Positions 6,502-14,831 of a stretch of DNA of 40,120 bases are shown one piece after another. A program made the position numbers and the translations under genes. A model generated the notes under the pieces. It was not told the DNA's origin and searched no databases. It was given only the letters and a program-made list of their open reading frames with translations. Within the stretch, counting starts at the first letter, position 1. The number at the start of each line of letters is the position of its first letter. The DNA lies in assembly GCF_001937665.1 (NCBI RefSeq), contig NZ_MSKL01000009.1, forward strand, positions 100,169 through 140,288, in the 5' to 3' direction. The stretch is from Actinomyces oris (GTDB taxonomy: Bacteria > Actinomycetota > Actinomycetes > Actinomycetales > Actinomycetaceae).

Positions 6502-8029
6502 GGTCCTCTCCTGCACTCTCCAGGCCCCAGACGAGCTCAAGGGCCTGACGGTAGGCGTCCTCGCGGCCCTCCTGGCCGGCGCGGCGGGCCATGACGGTGG
6601 GCTGGTGGAGGAGTCGGGCCGCCAGGTGGTGGAGGGCGCGCTCGGCCTGCGCCAGAGACACCATCGGTTCGCCGTCGATCTCGCCGGCGGCCTCGAAGCC
6701 GGGCTCGGCGTGGGCGTCACGATAGGGACAGGCCCCCGCGGCGGCGTCGGCGCTGTTGACACCGCTCACGCCGGTTCCGGCGCGCCCGTCGACGGCGGGA
6801 ACGGCCAGGGCGAGCCGGCGGGCGGGCTGCGGGCGCAGGCGCGCCGCCTCCTCGGCGACGACACGGCCCACCTCGGCGCGTAGGGCCGTGATGAGGGGGT
6901 CCATGGCCCGGCCGGCCAGGGTGCGCTCGAAGTCGGCGGCCTCGGCCTCGACGATGGCGCGGGCGGCGGTCACCTGCTGCGCCGCTACCTCGGGGACGGC
7001 GTCGCGCACGCGGGCCAGGTCGAGGTGGACGACGCCGGGCAGGGCGCCGACGGCCTCGTCGACGTCGCGGGTCAGGGCCAGGTCGAGGATGACGAGCGGG
7101 CGGCCGGCTCCCTCGGCCGAGCCGAGGCGGTCGGCGGCGACGGGGGCGACGACTTCGGCGGTGAGGATCGGCCCACCCGTGCCGCGGCAGGTGATGACGA
7201 GGTCCGCGCGGCTCATGGCCTGGCTCAGGGAGCCGGTGGGGACGGCCCGCAGGCCGTGGCCGGCGGCGAAGGCCTCGGCGCGGTTGGAGGCGGAGTAGAC
7301 GGCGATGTCGCTCAGGCCCCGGGCGCGCAGGTCGGCGACGGTGGCGCCGGCGTAGGAGCCGGTGCCGATGATGAGGGCGCGGCAGCCCTCCAGCGGCGGC
7401 AGGTGGCCGGCGGCCTGATCCACGCCGACGGCGACGACGCTGCGCCCCTGACCGGACAGCTCGGTCTCGTGGGCCACCCGGCGGGCGGTGGCCGAGGCGC
7501 GCTCGACGACTCGCACGAGCTCGGGGCTGAGCGTGCCCTCGGCGGCGGCGGTCTCGGCGGCGCGGCGGACCTGGCCGACGATCTGGGCCTCGCCGACCAC
7601 CATCGAGCTCAGACCCGCGGCGATGGCGAGCATCTCCCGGCGGGCGCTCGCCCCGACCAGGTGGGACAGCAGGAGGCTGCTCGGCGGGAGCCCGGCACGC
7701 TCGGCGAGGAAGGCGGAGACTGTCTCACCCAGATCCGACGCCGCCGCGGACTGACCCCCGACACTCGGACCGAGGTCCGGGTGCAGGGCCGCCGGGCACC
7801 CGGTGTCGGCCCAGGAGTCGGCGTCGATGAGGAGGGCCAGGCGGTTGCAGGTGGACAGGACCAGGACCCCGCGCAGCGCTGGGACCGCCTCCAGGAGGTC
7901 CGGCCCCAGCCCCGGGGCGACCACCCCGAGCCGGGCGACGACGTCAAGGCCCGGCAGTCGATGATCGGCGGAGAGAAGATGAGTAGTCACAACGAGCGCT
8001 ATTGAAACATCACCGCGGGGTGCGGGCAC
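6494..8029 (-). CDS. hemA: Glutamyl-tRNA reductase
   Basis: It reduces glutamyl-tRNA(Glu) to glutamate-1-semialdehyde with NADPH, the first committed step of tetrapyrrole synthesis by the C5 route; HemL takes the product. Motifs seen are VLSTCNRLALL, whose cysteine is the catalytic nucleophile, VVGEAQIVGQVRRA, and a Rossmann NADPH domain with ALIIGTGSYAG. The C-terminal dimerisation helices carry a Gly/Ala-rich insert. Start is uncertain. The GTG at 8029 keeps the first beta strand (IALVVTTHLLSA) but lacks a clear SD; a GTG at 7990 and an ATG at 8080 are alternatives. It heads the leftward operon hemA-cpfC-chdC and diverges from hemE. Confidence 0.92.
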   Translation of the reverse strand: MPAPRGDVSIALVVTTHLLSADHRLPGLDVVARLGVVAPGLGPDLLEAVPALRGVLVLSTCNRLALLIDADSWADTGCPAALHPDLGPSVGGQSAAASDLGETVSAFLAERAGLPPSSLLLSHLVGASARREMLAIAAGLSSMVVGEAQIVGQVRRAAETAAAEGTLSPELVRVVERASATARRVAHETELSGQGRSVVAVGVDQAAGHLPPLEGCRALIIGTGSYAGATVADLRARGLSDIAVYSASNRAEAFAAGHGLRAVPTGSLSQAMSRADLVITCRGTGGPILTAEVVAPVAADRLGSAEGAGRPLVILDLALTRDVDEAVGALPGVVHLDLARVRDAVPEVAAQQVTAARAIVEAEAADFERTLAGRAMDPLITALRAEVGRVVAEEAARLRPQPARRLALAVPAVDGRAGTGVSGVNSADAAAGACPYRDAHAEPGFEAAGEIDGEPMVSLAQAERALHHLAARLLHQPTVMARRAGQEGREDAYRQALELVWGLESAGEDHD

Positions 8030-8084
8030 AATAGCGGCGTGGCGACGCAAACCCACATCACGACAATGTGTCACCACCATATTT

Positions 8085-8099
8085 CTGACACTCTGTCAG
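8085..8099. promoter_or_regulatory. Palindrome in the hemA/hemE divergent promoter region
   Basis: CTGACA-CTC-TGTCAG is a perfect palindrome with 6-bp arms and a 3-nt centre, in the AT-richer gap between the two divergent heme operons. Such symmetry suits a dimeric regulator acting on both. A second TGTCA occurs just left (GTGTCACC, 8068-8075). No regulator is identified. Confidence 0.3.
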
Positions 8100-8178
8100 C
8101 ACCTGATCGACGCCTGAGATGCCGCATCACCACGCGAAATAAACCCCCTCTGACCACTACTTACAGGAGGCAGCCGAT

Positions 8179-9777
8179 ATGTCTCGCATTCAGTTCCCCT
8201 ATCGCAGGGAAAGCACGCGGCGTCAGAATTCTTCACCCGATAGCGGCGATTTCGTCACCGGCGGTTCACACAATTATTCGATCGACTCCGAGCAGACGGC
8301 GCCGAGCGGGCAGCGGGCCGGCAGCGGGGCCGGTCCGGGAGCCGCTGGGGAGACGACCGGTCGGGACGCCGGGCCGGCGGCCGGGTCTGCCGAGGTGGCA
8401 TCAGGGTCTGCCGGGCAGGCCGGGGCCGCGACAGGGCCGGCGCTCCTGGAGGCGCTGGCGGGGCGGAGACCTGCGCGCACGCCCGTGTGGTTCATGCGTC
8501 AGGCGGGACGGTCCCTTCCGGAGTACCGGGCGCTGCGGGCGCGCGCCGGAGTGCCGATGCTGGAGGCCTGTCTGGATCCCGCGCTCGCGGCGGAGGTGAC
8601 GCTGCAGCCGGTGCGGCGCCACGGCGTCGACGCCGCCGTCTTCTTCTCCGACATCATGGTGCCGCTGCGCCTGGCGGGCGTCGGGGTGCGGATCGAGGAG
8701 GGCGTCGGGCCGGTTCTCGACGCCCCGGTGCGCAGCGGCCGCGAGGTGAGCGAGCTGGTCGCCCAGCGCTTCGGTGACGGCCCCGGGGCCGAGGGCGTCG
8801 GGGCGGTCGAGGAGGCGGTGCGGCGCGTCGTCGTCGAGCTGGGCCGCCCGCAGGTGCCGGGCCTGCGCGAGGGGCTGAGTGAGCGGGCGCGCGCCGGGCT
8901 GGAGCACAGCGCCGGGGCGGCGGGGTGGACGCCGGTGCTCGCCTTCGGCGGGGCGCCCTTCACGCTGGCGGCCTACCTGGTGGAGGGCCGACCCAGCCGC
9001 GACCACCTGGCGGCGCGCACGCTCATGCGCGCCGACCCCGACTCCTGGGACCGGCTCATGACGTGGTGCGCGCGCCTGACCGGCGAGTTCATCGCCACCC
9101 AGGTGCGCGCCGGGGCGGCCGCGGCCCAGCTCTTCGACTCCTGGGCGGGCTCGCTGTCCCCGCGCGCCTACCGCGAGCGCGTGGCCCCCTACTCGGCGCT
9201 CGCGCTGGATGCGGCCCGGGGTGCCATATCCCCCACCACCGGCCAGGCTCCGCCGCTCATCCACTTCGGGACCGGGACCGCCCGGCTGCTGGGGCTCATG
9301 CGGCAGGCGGGGGCCGACGCCGTCGGCGTGGACGAGCGGATCGACCTGGGTGAGGCGATCGAGGCGCTGGCCGGGGCCGACCCGCAGGCGGGGGCCTGCC
9401 CGGTCCAGGGCAACCTCGACCCGGCGCTGCTGGCGGCGCCGTGGCCGCTGGTGGCTGAGGAGGTCGACGCGGTGCTGGCTGCCGGGCGCGCGGCGCCGGG
9501 GCACGTGGTCAACCTGGGGCACGGGGTTCCGCCGGCCACTGACGCGGACGTCCTCACCCGGATCGTGGCGCGGGTGCACGACTCAGCCGACTGGGAGTCC
9601 GTGGCGCTGGCCGGTTGGGACGCCGTCACCGATGCGCCGGCTCAGACGGCCGAGGCGGCCGGCGGGTCGAGCGTGAGCAGGCGGGACCGGCAGGAGCCCG
9701 GACGGCAGGCGCCTCGAGGGCCTGGAGGACGGCCCCTGGCCCGCACGACGCGCCGCCCCGGACGGGAAGAGCACTGA
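8179..9777 (+). CDS. hemE: Uroporphyrinogen III decarboxylase
   Basis: HemE removes four acetate carboxyls from uroporphyrinogen III to give coproporphyrinogen III. Family motifs are PVWFMRQAGRSLPEYR (the substrate-binding Arg loop), ADIMVP-like FFSDIMVPL, FGGAPFTLAAYLVEG, FDSWAG and the late NLGHGVPPATD. The start ATG has a strong SD (AGGAGG, 8 nt spacing). That choice gives about 80 residues of Gly/Ala/Ser-rich leader before the catalytic domain, and the C-terminus carries a further basic, Arg/Pro-rich tail of about 50 residues. The product is 532 residues, compared with about 350 for the family, so both extensions are unusual and probably disordered. The stop is directly followed by the ATG of cgoX, which implies translational coupling. 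Confidence 0.94.
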   Translation: MSRIQFPYRRESTRRQNSSPDSGDFVTGGSHNYSIDSEQTAPSGQRAGSGAGPGAAGETTGRDAGPAAGSAEVASGSAGQAGAATGPALLEALAGRRPARTPVWFMRQAGRSLPEYRALRARAGVPMLEACLDPALAAEVTLQPVRRHGVDAAVFFSDIMVPLRLAGVGVRIEEGVGPVLDAPVRSGREVSELVAQRFGDGPGAEGVGAVEEAVRRVVVELGRPQVPGLREGLSERARAGLEHSAGAAGWTPVLAFGGAPFTLAAYLVEGRPSRDHLAARTLMRADPDSWDRLMTWCARLTGEFIATQVRAGAAAAQLFDSWAGSLSPRAYRERVAPYSALALDAARGAISPTTGQAPPLIHFGTGTARLLGLMRQAGADAVGVDERIDLGEAIEALAGADPQAGACPVQGNLDPALLAAPWPLVAEEVDAVLAAGRAAPGHVVNLGHGVPPATDADVLTRIVARVHDSADWESVALAGWDAVTDAPAQTAEAAGGSSVSRRDRQEPGRQAPRGPGGRPLARTTRRPGREEH

Positions 9778-11568
9778 ATGACTGAGCACACGCAGCCCGC
9801 CGGGGGCCACCGGACGAAGCAGTGCGGGGCGCCGGGTGGTTCGGACGGTTCCGGTGGTTCCGGCGATTCAGGCGGCCTGGATGGCCCGGACGGTTCCGGG
9901 GCCGCCGCCCGGCCGGCGGGCGCTGCCGGCCCCCAGGCGCCGACCCGGCGCTGGGACGCGCTCGTCGTCGGCGGTGGGATCGCGGGGCTGACGGCCGCCT
10001 GGGATCTGGTGCGCGCCGGGCTGCGGCCGCTGCTCATTGAGGCGCGCGGCTACACCGGCGGGCTCGTCGCGGCCGGGAGGATCGGTGGGGCGCAGATGGA
10101 CCTGGGCGCCGAGGGCTTCGTCGTGCGCGGCCAGGCGGCCACCTCGATGCTCGCCGAGCTGGGGCTGCGCACCGCCGCCCCGCACGGCCGGCCCCGGCTC
10201 TTCCTTCCGCCCCTCGCGCCGGGCGCCGGCGGAGGATCGCCCCAGTGGGCGCTGCACCGGTTTCCTGACAACGCCTACCTGGGGATCCCTGCGGACCCGC
10301 TGGCGGCCGACGTCGTCGCCGTCATCGGGGAGGGGGCCGCGCACCGGGCCGCGCAGGACGCCGACCTGCCCGGCACTGTGGGAACCGGCCCCGAGGATCC
10401 GGCCGACCTGGCCTCCTTCGTGACCGCACGGATGGGGGCCGGAGTCCTGGAGCGCCTCGTGCGGCCCATCGTCGCGGGCATCCACTCGGCGGACCCGGCG
10501 GACCTGGCGGCCGACGTCGTCATGCCCGGGCTGCGGCGGGCCACGGCGGAGCTGGGGTCCTTGAGTGCCGCTGTGGCGGCGGTGCTGGAGCGGCGTCGGG
10601 CCCGCCGGGACGGGGCGGGCGGTCGGAGCGTGGACGCGGCCGTCGAGGGCGGACTGTTCCGGCTCACCGACGCGCTGCGCGAGGCCATCGAGGCCGGCGG
10701 CGGGAGCGTGCGCACCCGCACCGGCGCTCAGTGGCTGCGGCCGGGCGACGTCGAGGACAGCGCGGGCGGGGAGGCTCCGGCCGCCTGGCGGGTGGGGATC
10801 GCCCCGACACGTCGGGGACCGACGCCGTCGGATGAGCCGGTGCCCGATGGTGCGCAGGAGGTCGTGGTGACGGACCGCGTCGTCGTGGCCTGCTCGGCGG
10901 GTGCCGCGCTGCGGCTGCTGCGGGGGATTCCCGGCCTGCCCGCGAGCGCGACGGACCTGACCGTGCCGGTGGGGGCGCCGATCGCCCGCTTCACGCTGGT
11001 GGCGCGGGCGCCGGAACTCAGCAAGGAGCCGGTGGGCTCGGGGCTGCTCGTGGCGCCCGCCGGCCCTGCTGACCCCGCCACTGCGGCGTCGTCGGCCGGC
11101 ACCGTGGCGCCTGATGGGACGGAGCCCGGTGGGGGATCGGCGAGCGCCTTGACCTGCCCGGCGCAGGCCAAGGCGCTGTCGCACCTGAGTGCCAAGTGGC
11201 CGTGGGTCGGCGCCGAGCTGCGGGCGCTGCACGGCCCGGACGTCCACGCGCTGCGCCTGTCCTACGGTCGGCCCGGTCAGCCGCGCCCGCAGGTGGATCT
11301 GCAGGCGGCGCTGGATGATGTGGCGGCCCTGACCGGGGTGAGGATCGAGCCGGAGGCGGTGATCGACCACATGCTGGTGCGCTGGGACGGGACGCTGCCG
11401 CCGGTGACGCCCGCCTACCGGGAGCGCACGACGCGCCTGGAGGAACAGCTGGCGCCGGTGACGGGACTGGAGGTCACCGGGGCGTGGGTGGCGGGGACCG
11501 GGATCGCGGCCGTCGTCGAGCACGCCCGCACCGCGGCCGGACGCCTGGTGAGCCCCCATGGCGGGTAA
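9778..11568 (+). CDS. cgoX: Coproporphyrinogen III oxidase, FAD-dependent (CgoX/HemY)
   Basis: A flavoprotein related to protoporphyrinogen oxidase. In ChdC-containing bacteria it oxidises coproporphyrinogen III to coproporphyrin III using oxygen. The dinucleotide-binding motif VVGGGIAGLTAAWDLVRAG starts near residue 62, followed by LIEARGYTGGLVAAGRIGG and MDLGAEGFVVRG. The C-terminal FAD contact ends in VTGAWVAGTGIAAVVEHA. The first 55 residues are Gly/Ser/Asp-rich and not part of the domain. Another Gly/Ala/Pro-rich insert lies near PAGPADPATAASSAG. At 596 residues it exceeds the usual ~470. The ATG abuts the hemE stop with no SD of its own, so it is expected to depend on hemE translation. 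No hemN or hemF is in the window, consistent with this route. Confidence 0.92.
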   Translation: MTEHTQPAGGHRTKQCGAPGGSDGSGGSGDSGGLDGPDGSGAAARPAGAAGPQAPTRRWDALVVGGGIAGLTAAWDLVRAGLRPLLIEARGYTGGLVAAGRIGGAQMDLGAEGFVVRGQAATSMLAELGLRTAAPHGRPRLFLPPLAPGAGGGSPQWALHRFPDNAYLGIPADPLAADVVAVIGEGAAHRAAQDADLPGTVGTGPEDPADLASFVTARMGAGVLERLVRPIVAGIHSADPADLAADVVMPGLRRATAELGSLSAAVAAVLERRRARRDGAGGRSVDAAVEGGLFRLTDALREAIEAGGGSVRTRTGAQWLRPGDVEDSAGGEAPAAWRVGIAPTRRGPTPSDEPVPDGAQEVVVTDRVVVACSAGAALRLLRGIPGLPASATDLTVPVGAPIARFTLVARAPELSKEPVGSGLLVAPAGPADPATAASSAGTVAPDGTEPGGGSASALTCPAQAKALSHLSAKWPWVGAELRALHGPDVHALRLSYGRPGQPRPQVDLQAALDDVAALTGVRIEPEAVIDHMLVRWDGTLPPVTPAYRERTTRLEEQLAPVTGLEVTGAWVAGTGIAAVVEHARTAAGRLVSPHGG

Positions 11569-11593
11569 GGCGCCGTGCCAAGGCGGGGGCGGC

Positions 11594-11668
11594 CGTCGCG
11601 TTCGTATATTAGGTAGCGAGTTCGTACCTCCGAGGTACGAAGGCGAGCCCTACGGTACGAACGCGACG
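11594..11668. promoter_or_regulatory. Nested palindromes upstream of hemC
   Basis: The outer arms CGTCGCGTTCGTA (11594-11606) and TACGAACGCGACG (11656-11668) are perfect 13-bp inverted copies. Between them lies a second perfect palindrome, TTCGTACCTC-C-GAGGTACGAA (11621-11641). The half-site TTCGTA thus occurs four times with dyad symmetry. A possible -10 box TATATT (11605-11610) overlaps the left outer arm. The inner centre of only 1 nt favours a protein operator over an RNA hairpin. It may control hemC-hemDB-hemL separately from hemE-cgoX. Confidence 0.55.
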
Positions 11669-11697
11669 TTTGAGAACCGCGCACGAGGAGGGGATGC

Positions 11698-12801
11698 ATG
11701 ACGACGACGGGGACGGACTCCGGGCGGCTGCGGTTGGGTACGCGCGGCTCGCGCCTGGCACTGACCCAGTCCGGGCAGGTGGCCGAGGCGCTGATGGCGG
11801 CCGGCGCTCCCGGCGAGGGCTCCGGCGGCCTGAGCATCGACCTGGTCACCGTGCGCACGGACGGCGACGGCGACCGCACCCCCCTACGTCAGCTCGGCGG
11901 GGTGGGGGTCTTCGCGGCCCGGCTGCGCCATGCGCTCCTGGACGGCGAGGTGGACCTGGTGGTCCACTCCTTCAAGGACCTGCCCACCCAGCCGGTCGAG
12001 GGCCTGGAGGTCATCTGCGTGCCGTCGCGCGAGGACCCGCGCGACGCCCTGTGCGCCCGCGACGGCCTGACCCTGGCCACCCTGCCCGACGGCGCCCGCG
12101 TGGGCACCGGCTCGCCGCGCCGGGCCGCCCAGCTGCTGGCCGCCCGCCCGGACCTGGAGGTGGTGGACCTGCGCGGTAACGTGCCCACGCGCCTGGCGCG
12201 GGTGCGGGGGCTGGAGGCGGTCGGCGTCGGTACTGATGAGCCGGTGGCGCCTGCGCGGGCCGATGCCGCCGGTGACCTGGACGCGGTGGTGCTCGCCCTG
12301 TCGGGGCTGCGGCGTCTGGGGTTGGAGCACTGCGCGAGCGAGGTCCTGGATCTTGAGACGATGCTGCCCGCGCCGGCTCAGGGTGCCCTGGCCGTGGAGG
12401 CGCGAACCGGCGAGGACTCTGCGGAGCTGGCCCGGGCGGTGGCGGTGCTCGACGATGAGCCCACACGTCTGGCGGTGACGGCGGAGCGGGCGCTCATGGC
12501 TCGGCTCGGTGCGGGCTGCGCGGCGCCGGTGGGGGCCTGGGCGCATCTGCGGGGCGGCGACCGCGAGCCGCGGGTTCTTGTACTGCGGGCGGTGGTCACC
12601 TCACTCGATGGCCGCCAGGAGGTCGGCTGCGAGCTGAGCACCGAGCTTCCCGAGGCCACTGAGGGGCCGGAGGCCGCCGGGGACGCGGCGGAGGCGGTTC
12701 GGGCGGCCGAGGCGCTGGGGGCCAGGGCGGCCGAGGTCCTGTTGGAGGACGGTGCCGACCAGATCGTCGACCTGCACGCCAACAAGCCCCGGCGGGACTG
12801 A
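11698..12801 (+). CDS. hemC: Porphobilinogen deaminase (hydroxymethylbilane synthase)
   Basis: It polymerises four porphobilinogens into hydroxymethylbilane on a covalently bound dipyrromethane cofactor. The family start LRLGTRGSRLALTQSGQV is near residue 10. DLVVHSFKDLPTQ carries the catalytic Asp/Lys region, and GTGSPRRAAQL and VDLRGNVPTRL are the substrate-binding Arg loops. GAGCAAPVGAWA holds the cofactor-attachment cysteine. The 367-residue length is slightly above the usual ~310, with a short insert at GVGTDEPVAPARADA and an acidic/Ala-rich stretch (EATEGPEAAGDAAEA). SD GAGGAGGGG precedes the ATG. It follows the nested palindromes and is 4 nt upstream of the hemDB start, so the two are probably coupled. 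Confidence 0.95.
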   Translation: MTTTGTDSGRLRLGTRGSRLALTQSGQVAEALMAAGAPGEGSGGLSIDLVTVRTDGDGDRTPLRQLGGVGVFAARLRHALLDGEVDLVVHSFKDLPTQPVEGLEVICVPSREDPRDALCARDGLTLATLPDGARVGTGSPRRAAQLLAARPDLEVVDLRGNVPTRLARVRGLEAVGVGTDEPVAPARADAAGDLDAVVLALSGLRRLGLEHCASEVLDLETMLPAPAQGALAVEARTGEDSAELARAVAVLDDEPTRLAVTAERALMARLGAGCAAPVGAWAHLRGGDREPRVLVLRAVVTSLDGRQEVGCELSTELPEATEGPEAAGDAAEAVRAAEALGARAAEVLLEDGADQIVDLHANKPRRD

Positions 12802-12805
12802 GGCC

Positions 12806-14719
12806 ATGGAGCAGTCCGCGTCACGCAACAGCTCGGCCGAAAGCCTTCCGGGCCGTCCCCGGGAGGGCGGCGGGGCGCCGCTGTCGGGGCGGGCGGTTCT
12901 GCTGCCGCGCCTCAAGGAGCGCGACCGCATCGCCTCGGCGCTGGAGCGGGCTGGGGCGAGGGTGCTGCGGGCTGCCGTGACTCGGACGGTTCCGGGGGAT
13001 GCGGCGGCGCTGAAGGCGACTGCGCGCAGGATCGCGGCGGGCGAGGCCGCCTGGCTGGTGATCACCTCGGCCCGGACCGTCGAGGCACTGGCGCCCTACC
13101 TACAGGTTCCGGTGCCCTCAGCGCTGCAGGTGGCCGTCGTCGGGCCGGCGACCGCACGCACGTGGACCGAGCTCACCGGGACCGCCCCCAACCTGGTGGC
13201 CCGGGGATCGGCCGCCGCCCTCCTGGAGGAGCCCGCGCTTACCGACCCCTCGCCAGCACCGAATGCTGCGCGGCGCGTGCTGCTGCCGGCATCGGCCCTG
13301 GCCGACCCGGCCTTGGCGGACGGCCTGCGTCAGGCGGGCTGGGAGGTGGAGCAGGTGGCCGCCTACACGACCGTCACGGCCGACGCCCACGACCTGCTCC
13401 CGGGCCTGGCGAGCACGTGGGGCACCGGCGGTGTGGATGCGGTCGTGCTCACCGCCCCGTCCACGACGCGGGCCGTCCTGGAGCTGCTCGGCCCGCCTCC
13501 GGGAGCCACTCGGTTGGTGGCCATCGGCGCCACCACCGCGGCCGCCGCCCGCGAGCTCGGTCTGCCGGTCGCCGCCATCGCCCCCTCCCCCACGCCCGAG
13601 GGGATCCTTCAGGCCACTATCGGCGTCGTGACGTCGAATCCAGCAATATCCCCCACTCAGGAGTACCTCATGACTGACGCCCTTCGACCGGCCGCCGACT
13701 TCCTGTCGCGCCGCTCCGTCCCCGACCCGCAGGCCCCCACGGTCCGGCCGCGGCGCCTGCGCACCACCCCGGCGATGCGGCGCCTGGCGCGCGAGCACGT
13801 CGTGGACCCGGCCGCCCTCATCCTGCCGGTGTTCGTGCGCGAGGACATTGACGCCCCCCACCCCGTGGAGGCGATGCCGGGCGTCGTCCAGCACACGCTG
13901 GACTCGCTGCGCCGCGAGGCCGCCGCCTGCGCCGAGGCCGGGGTCGGCGCCATCGACCTCTTCGGCGTGCCCGCGACCCGGGATGAGGCCGGCACGGCGG
14001 CCTGGGCGGAGGACGGCATCCTCAACCGCGGGATCGCGGCGGTGCGCGCGGAGGTGGGGGACGAGGTCGTCGTGTGCGCGGACACCTGCCTGGACGAGTT
14101 CACCAGCCACGGCCACTGCGGGCTCATCCGCCCCGATGACCCGCGCGCCGGCGAGGTCGACAACGACGCCACGCTGGCCACCTACCAGGCCATGGCCGTC
14201 TCCCAGGCGGAGGCGGGCGCGCACATGGTCTCGCCGTCGGGGATGATGGACGGGCAGGTCGCCGCGATCCGCACCGCCCTGGACGCCACCGGCCATGACG
14301 ACGTCGCGATCCTGGCCTACTCGGCGAAGTACGCCTCGGCCTACTTCGGGCCGTTCCGGGAGGCCGTGGGCTCCACGCTCACCGGTGACCGGCGCGCCTA
14401 CCAGCAGGACCCGGCCAACCGTCGCGAAGGCATGCGCGAGGTGATGCTCGACGTCGCCGAGGGCGCGGACATCGTCATGGTCAAGCCGGCCGGCCCCTAC
14501 CTGGACGTGCTGGCCGATGTCGCCGCCGCCTCACCGGTGCCGGTGGCCGCCTACCAGGTCAGCGGCGAGTACGCGATGGTGGAGGCGGCCGCGCAGCGCG
14601 GGTGGGTCGACCGCGAGCGCGTCATCGCCGAGTCGGTGCTGGGGATCGTGCGCGCGGGGGCGGACATGGTCCTGACCTACTGGGCCCGGGAGATCGCCGA
14701 GAACCCGGCCCTGCGCTGA
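12806..14719 (+). CDS. hemDB: Fused uroporphyrinogen III synthase - porphobilinogen synthase (HemD-HemB)
   Basis: One uninterrupted 637-codon frame encodes two heme enzymes. Residues ~30-275 are HemD-like ([51 protein letters not shown], ending [11 protein letters not shown]); HemD cyclises hydroxymethylbilane to uroporphyrinogen III. Residues from ~289 are HemB, which condenses two ALA molecules: [16 protein letters not shown] is the zinc-binding Cys cluster, [17 protein letters not shown] holds the first active-site Lys and [12 protein letters not shown] the Schiff-base Lys. The linker [16 protein letters not shown] has no domain character. An AGGAG site precedes an internal ATG at 13670 that would start a complete 349-residue HemB. 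The ATG at 12806 is chosen as the HemD start; the frame is open to 12752 inside hemC. HemD and HemB being one chain is uncommon. Confidence 0.88.
   Translation: MEQSASRNSSAESLPGRPREGGGAPLSGRAVLLPRLKERDRIASALERAGARVLRAAVTRTVPGDAAALKATARRIAAGEAAWLVITSARTVEALAPYLQVPVPSALQVAVVGPATARTWTELTGTAPNLVARGSAAALLEEPALTDPSPAPNAARRVLLPASALADPALADGLRQAGWEVEQVAAYTTVTADAHDLLPGLASTWGTGGVDAVVLTAPSTTRAVLELLGPPPGATRLVAIGATTAAAARELGLPVAAIAPSPTPEGILQATIGVVTSNPAISPTQEYLMTDALRPAADFLSRRSVPDPQAPTVRPRRLRTTPAMRRLAREHVVDPAALILPVFVREDIDAPHPVEAMPGVVQHTLDSLRREAAACAEAGVGAIDLFGVPATRDEAGTAAWAEDGILNRGIAAVRAEVGDEVVVCADTCLDEFTSHGHCGLIRPDDPRAGEVDNDATLATYQAMAVSQAEAGAHMVSPSGMMDGQVAAIRTALDATGHDDVAILAYSAKYASAYFGPFREAVGSTLTGDRRAYQQDPANRREGMREVMLDVAEGADIVMVKPAGPYLDVLADVAAASPVPVAAYQVSGEYAMVEAAAQRGWVDRERVIAESVLGIVRAGADMVLTYWAREIAENPALR
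13660..13672 (+). promoter_or_regulatory. Internal ribosome binding site and ATG for stand-alone HemB
   Basis: AGGAG followed by a 6-nt gap and then ATG (13670-13672) lies inside the hemDB frame exactly where homology to HemB begins ([16 protein letters not shown]). A preserved SD in frame suggests that HemB is also made alone (13670-14719, 349 residues), or that the fusion arose recently by loss of a stop codon. Confidence 0.6.
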
Positions 14720-14831
14720 TACAAGAGCCACAGAGGGCAGGATCGTTCCGGTAGGTTGGGAATCAGCCCCGGTCGGCGCGAGGCCACCTCCCGAACCGGC
14801 CCTGACCAGTCTCTTCATCGACAGGATCACC

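Noticed and set aside
9868-11559. 563-codon minus-strand open frame
   Set aside because: Antisense to cgoX and Arg/Gly/His-rich, with no domain; typical shadow of a GC-rich gene.
13621-13669. Frameshift between hemD and hemB
   Set aside because: The frame is continuous and both domains are complete; I read it as a true fusion or a preserved stopless junction.
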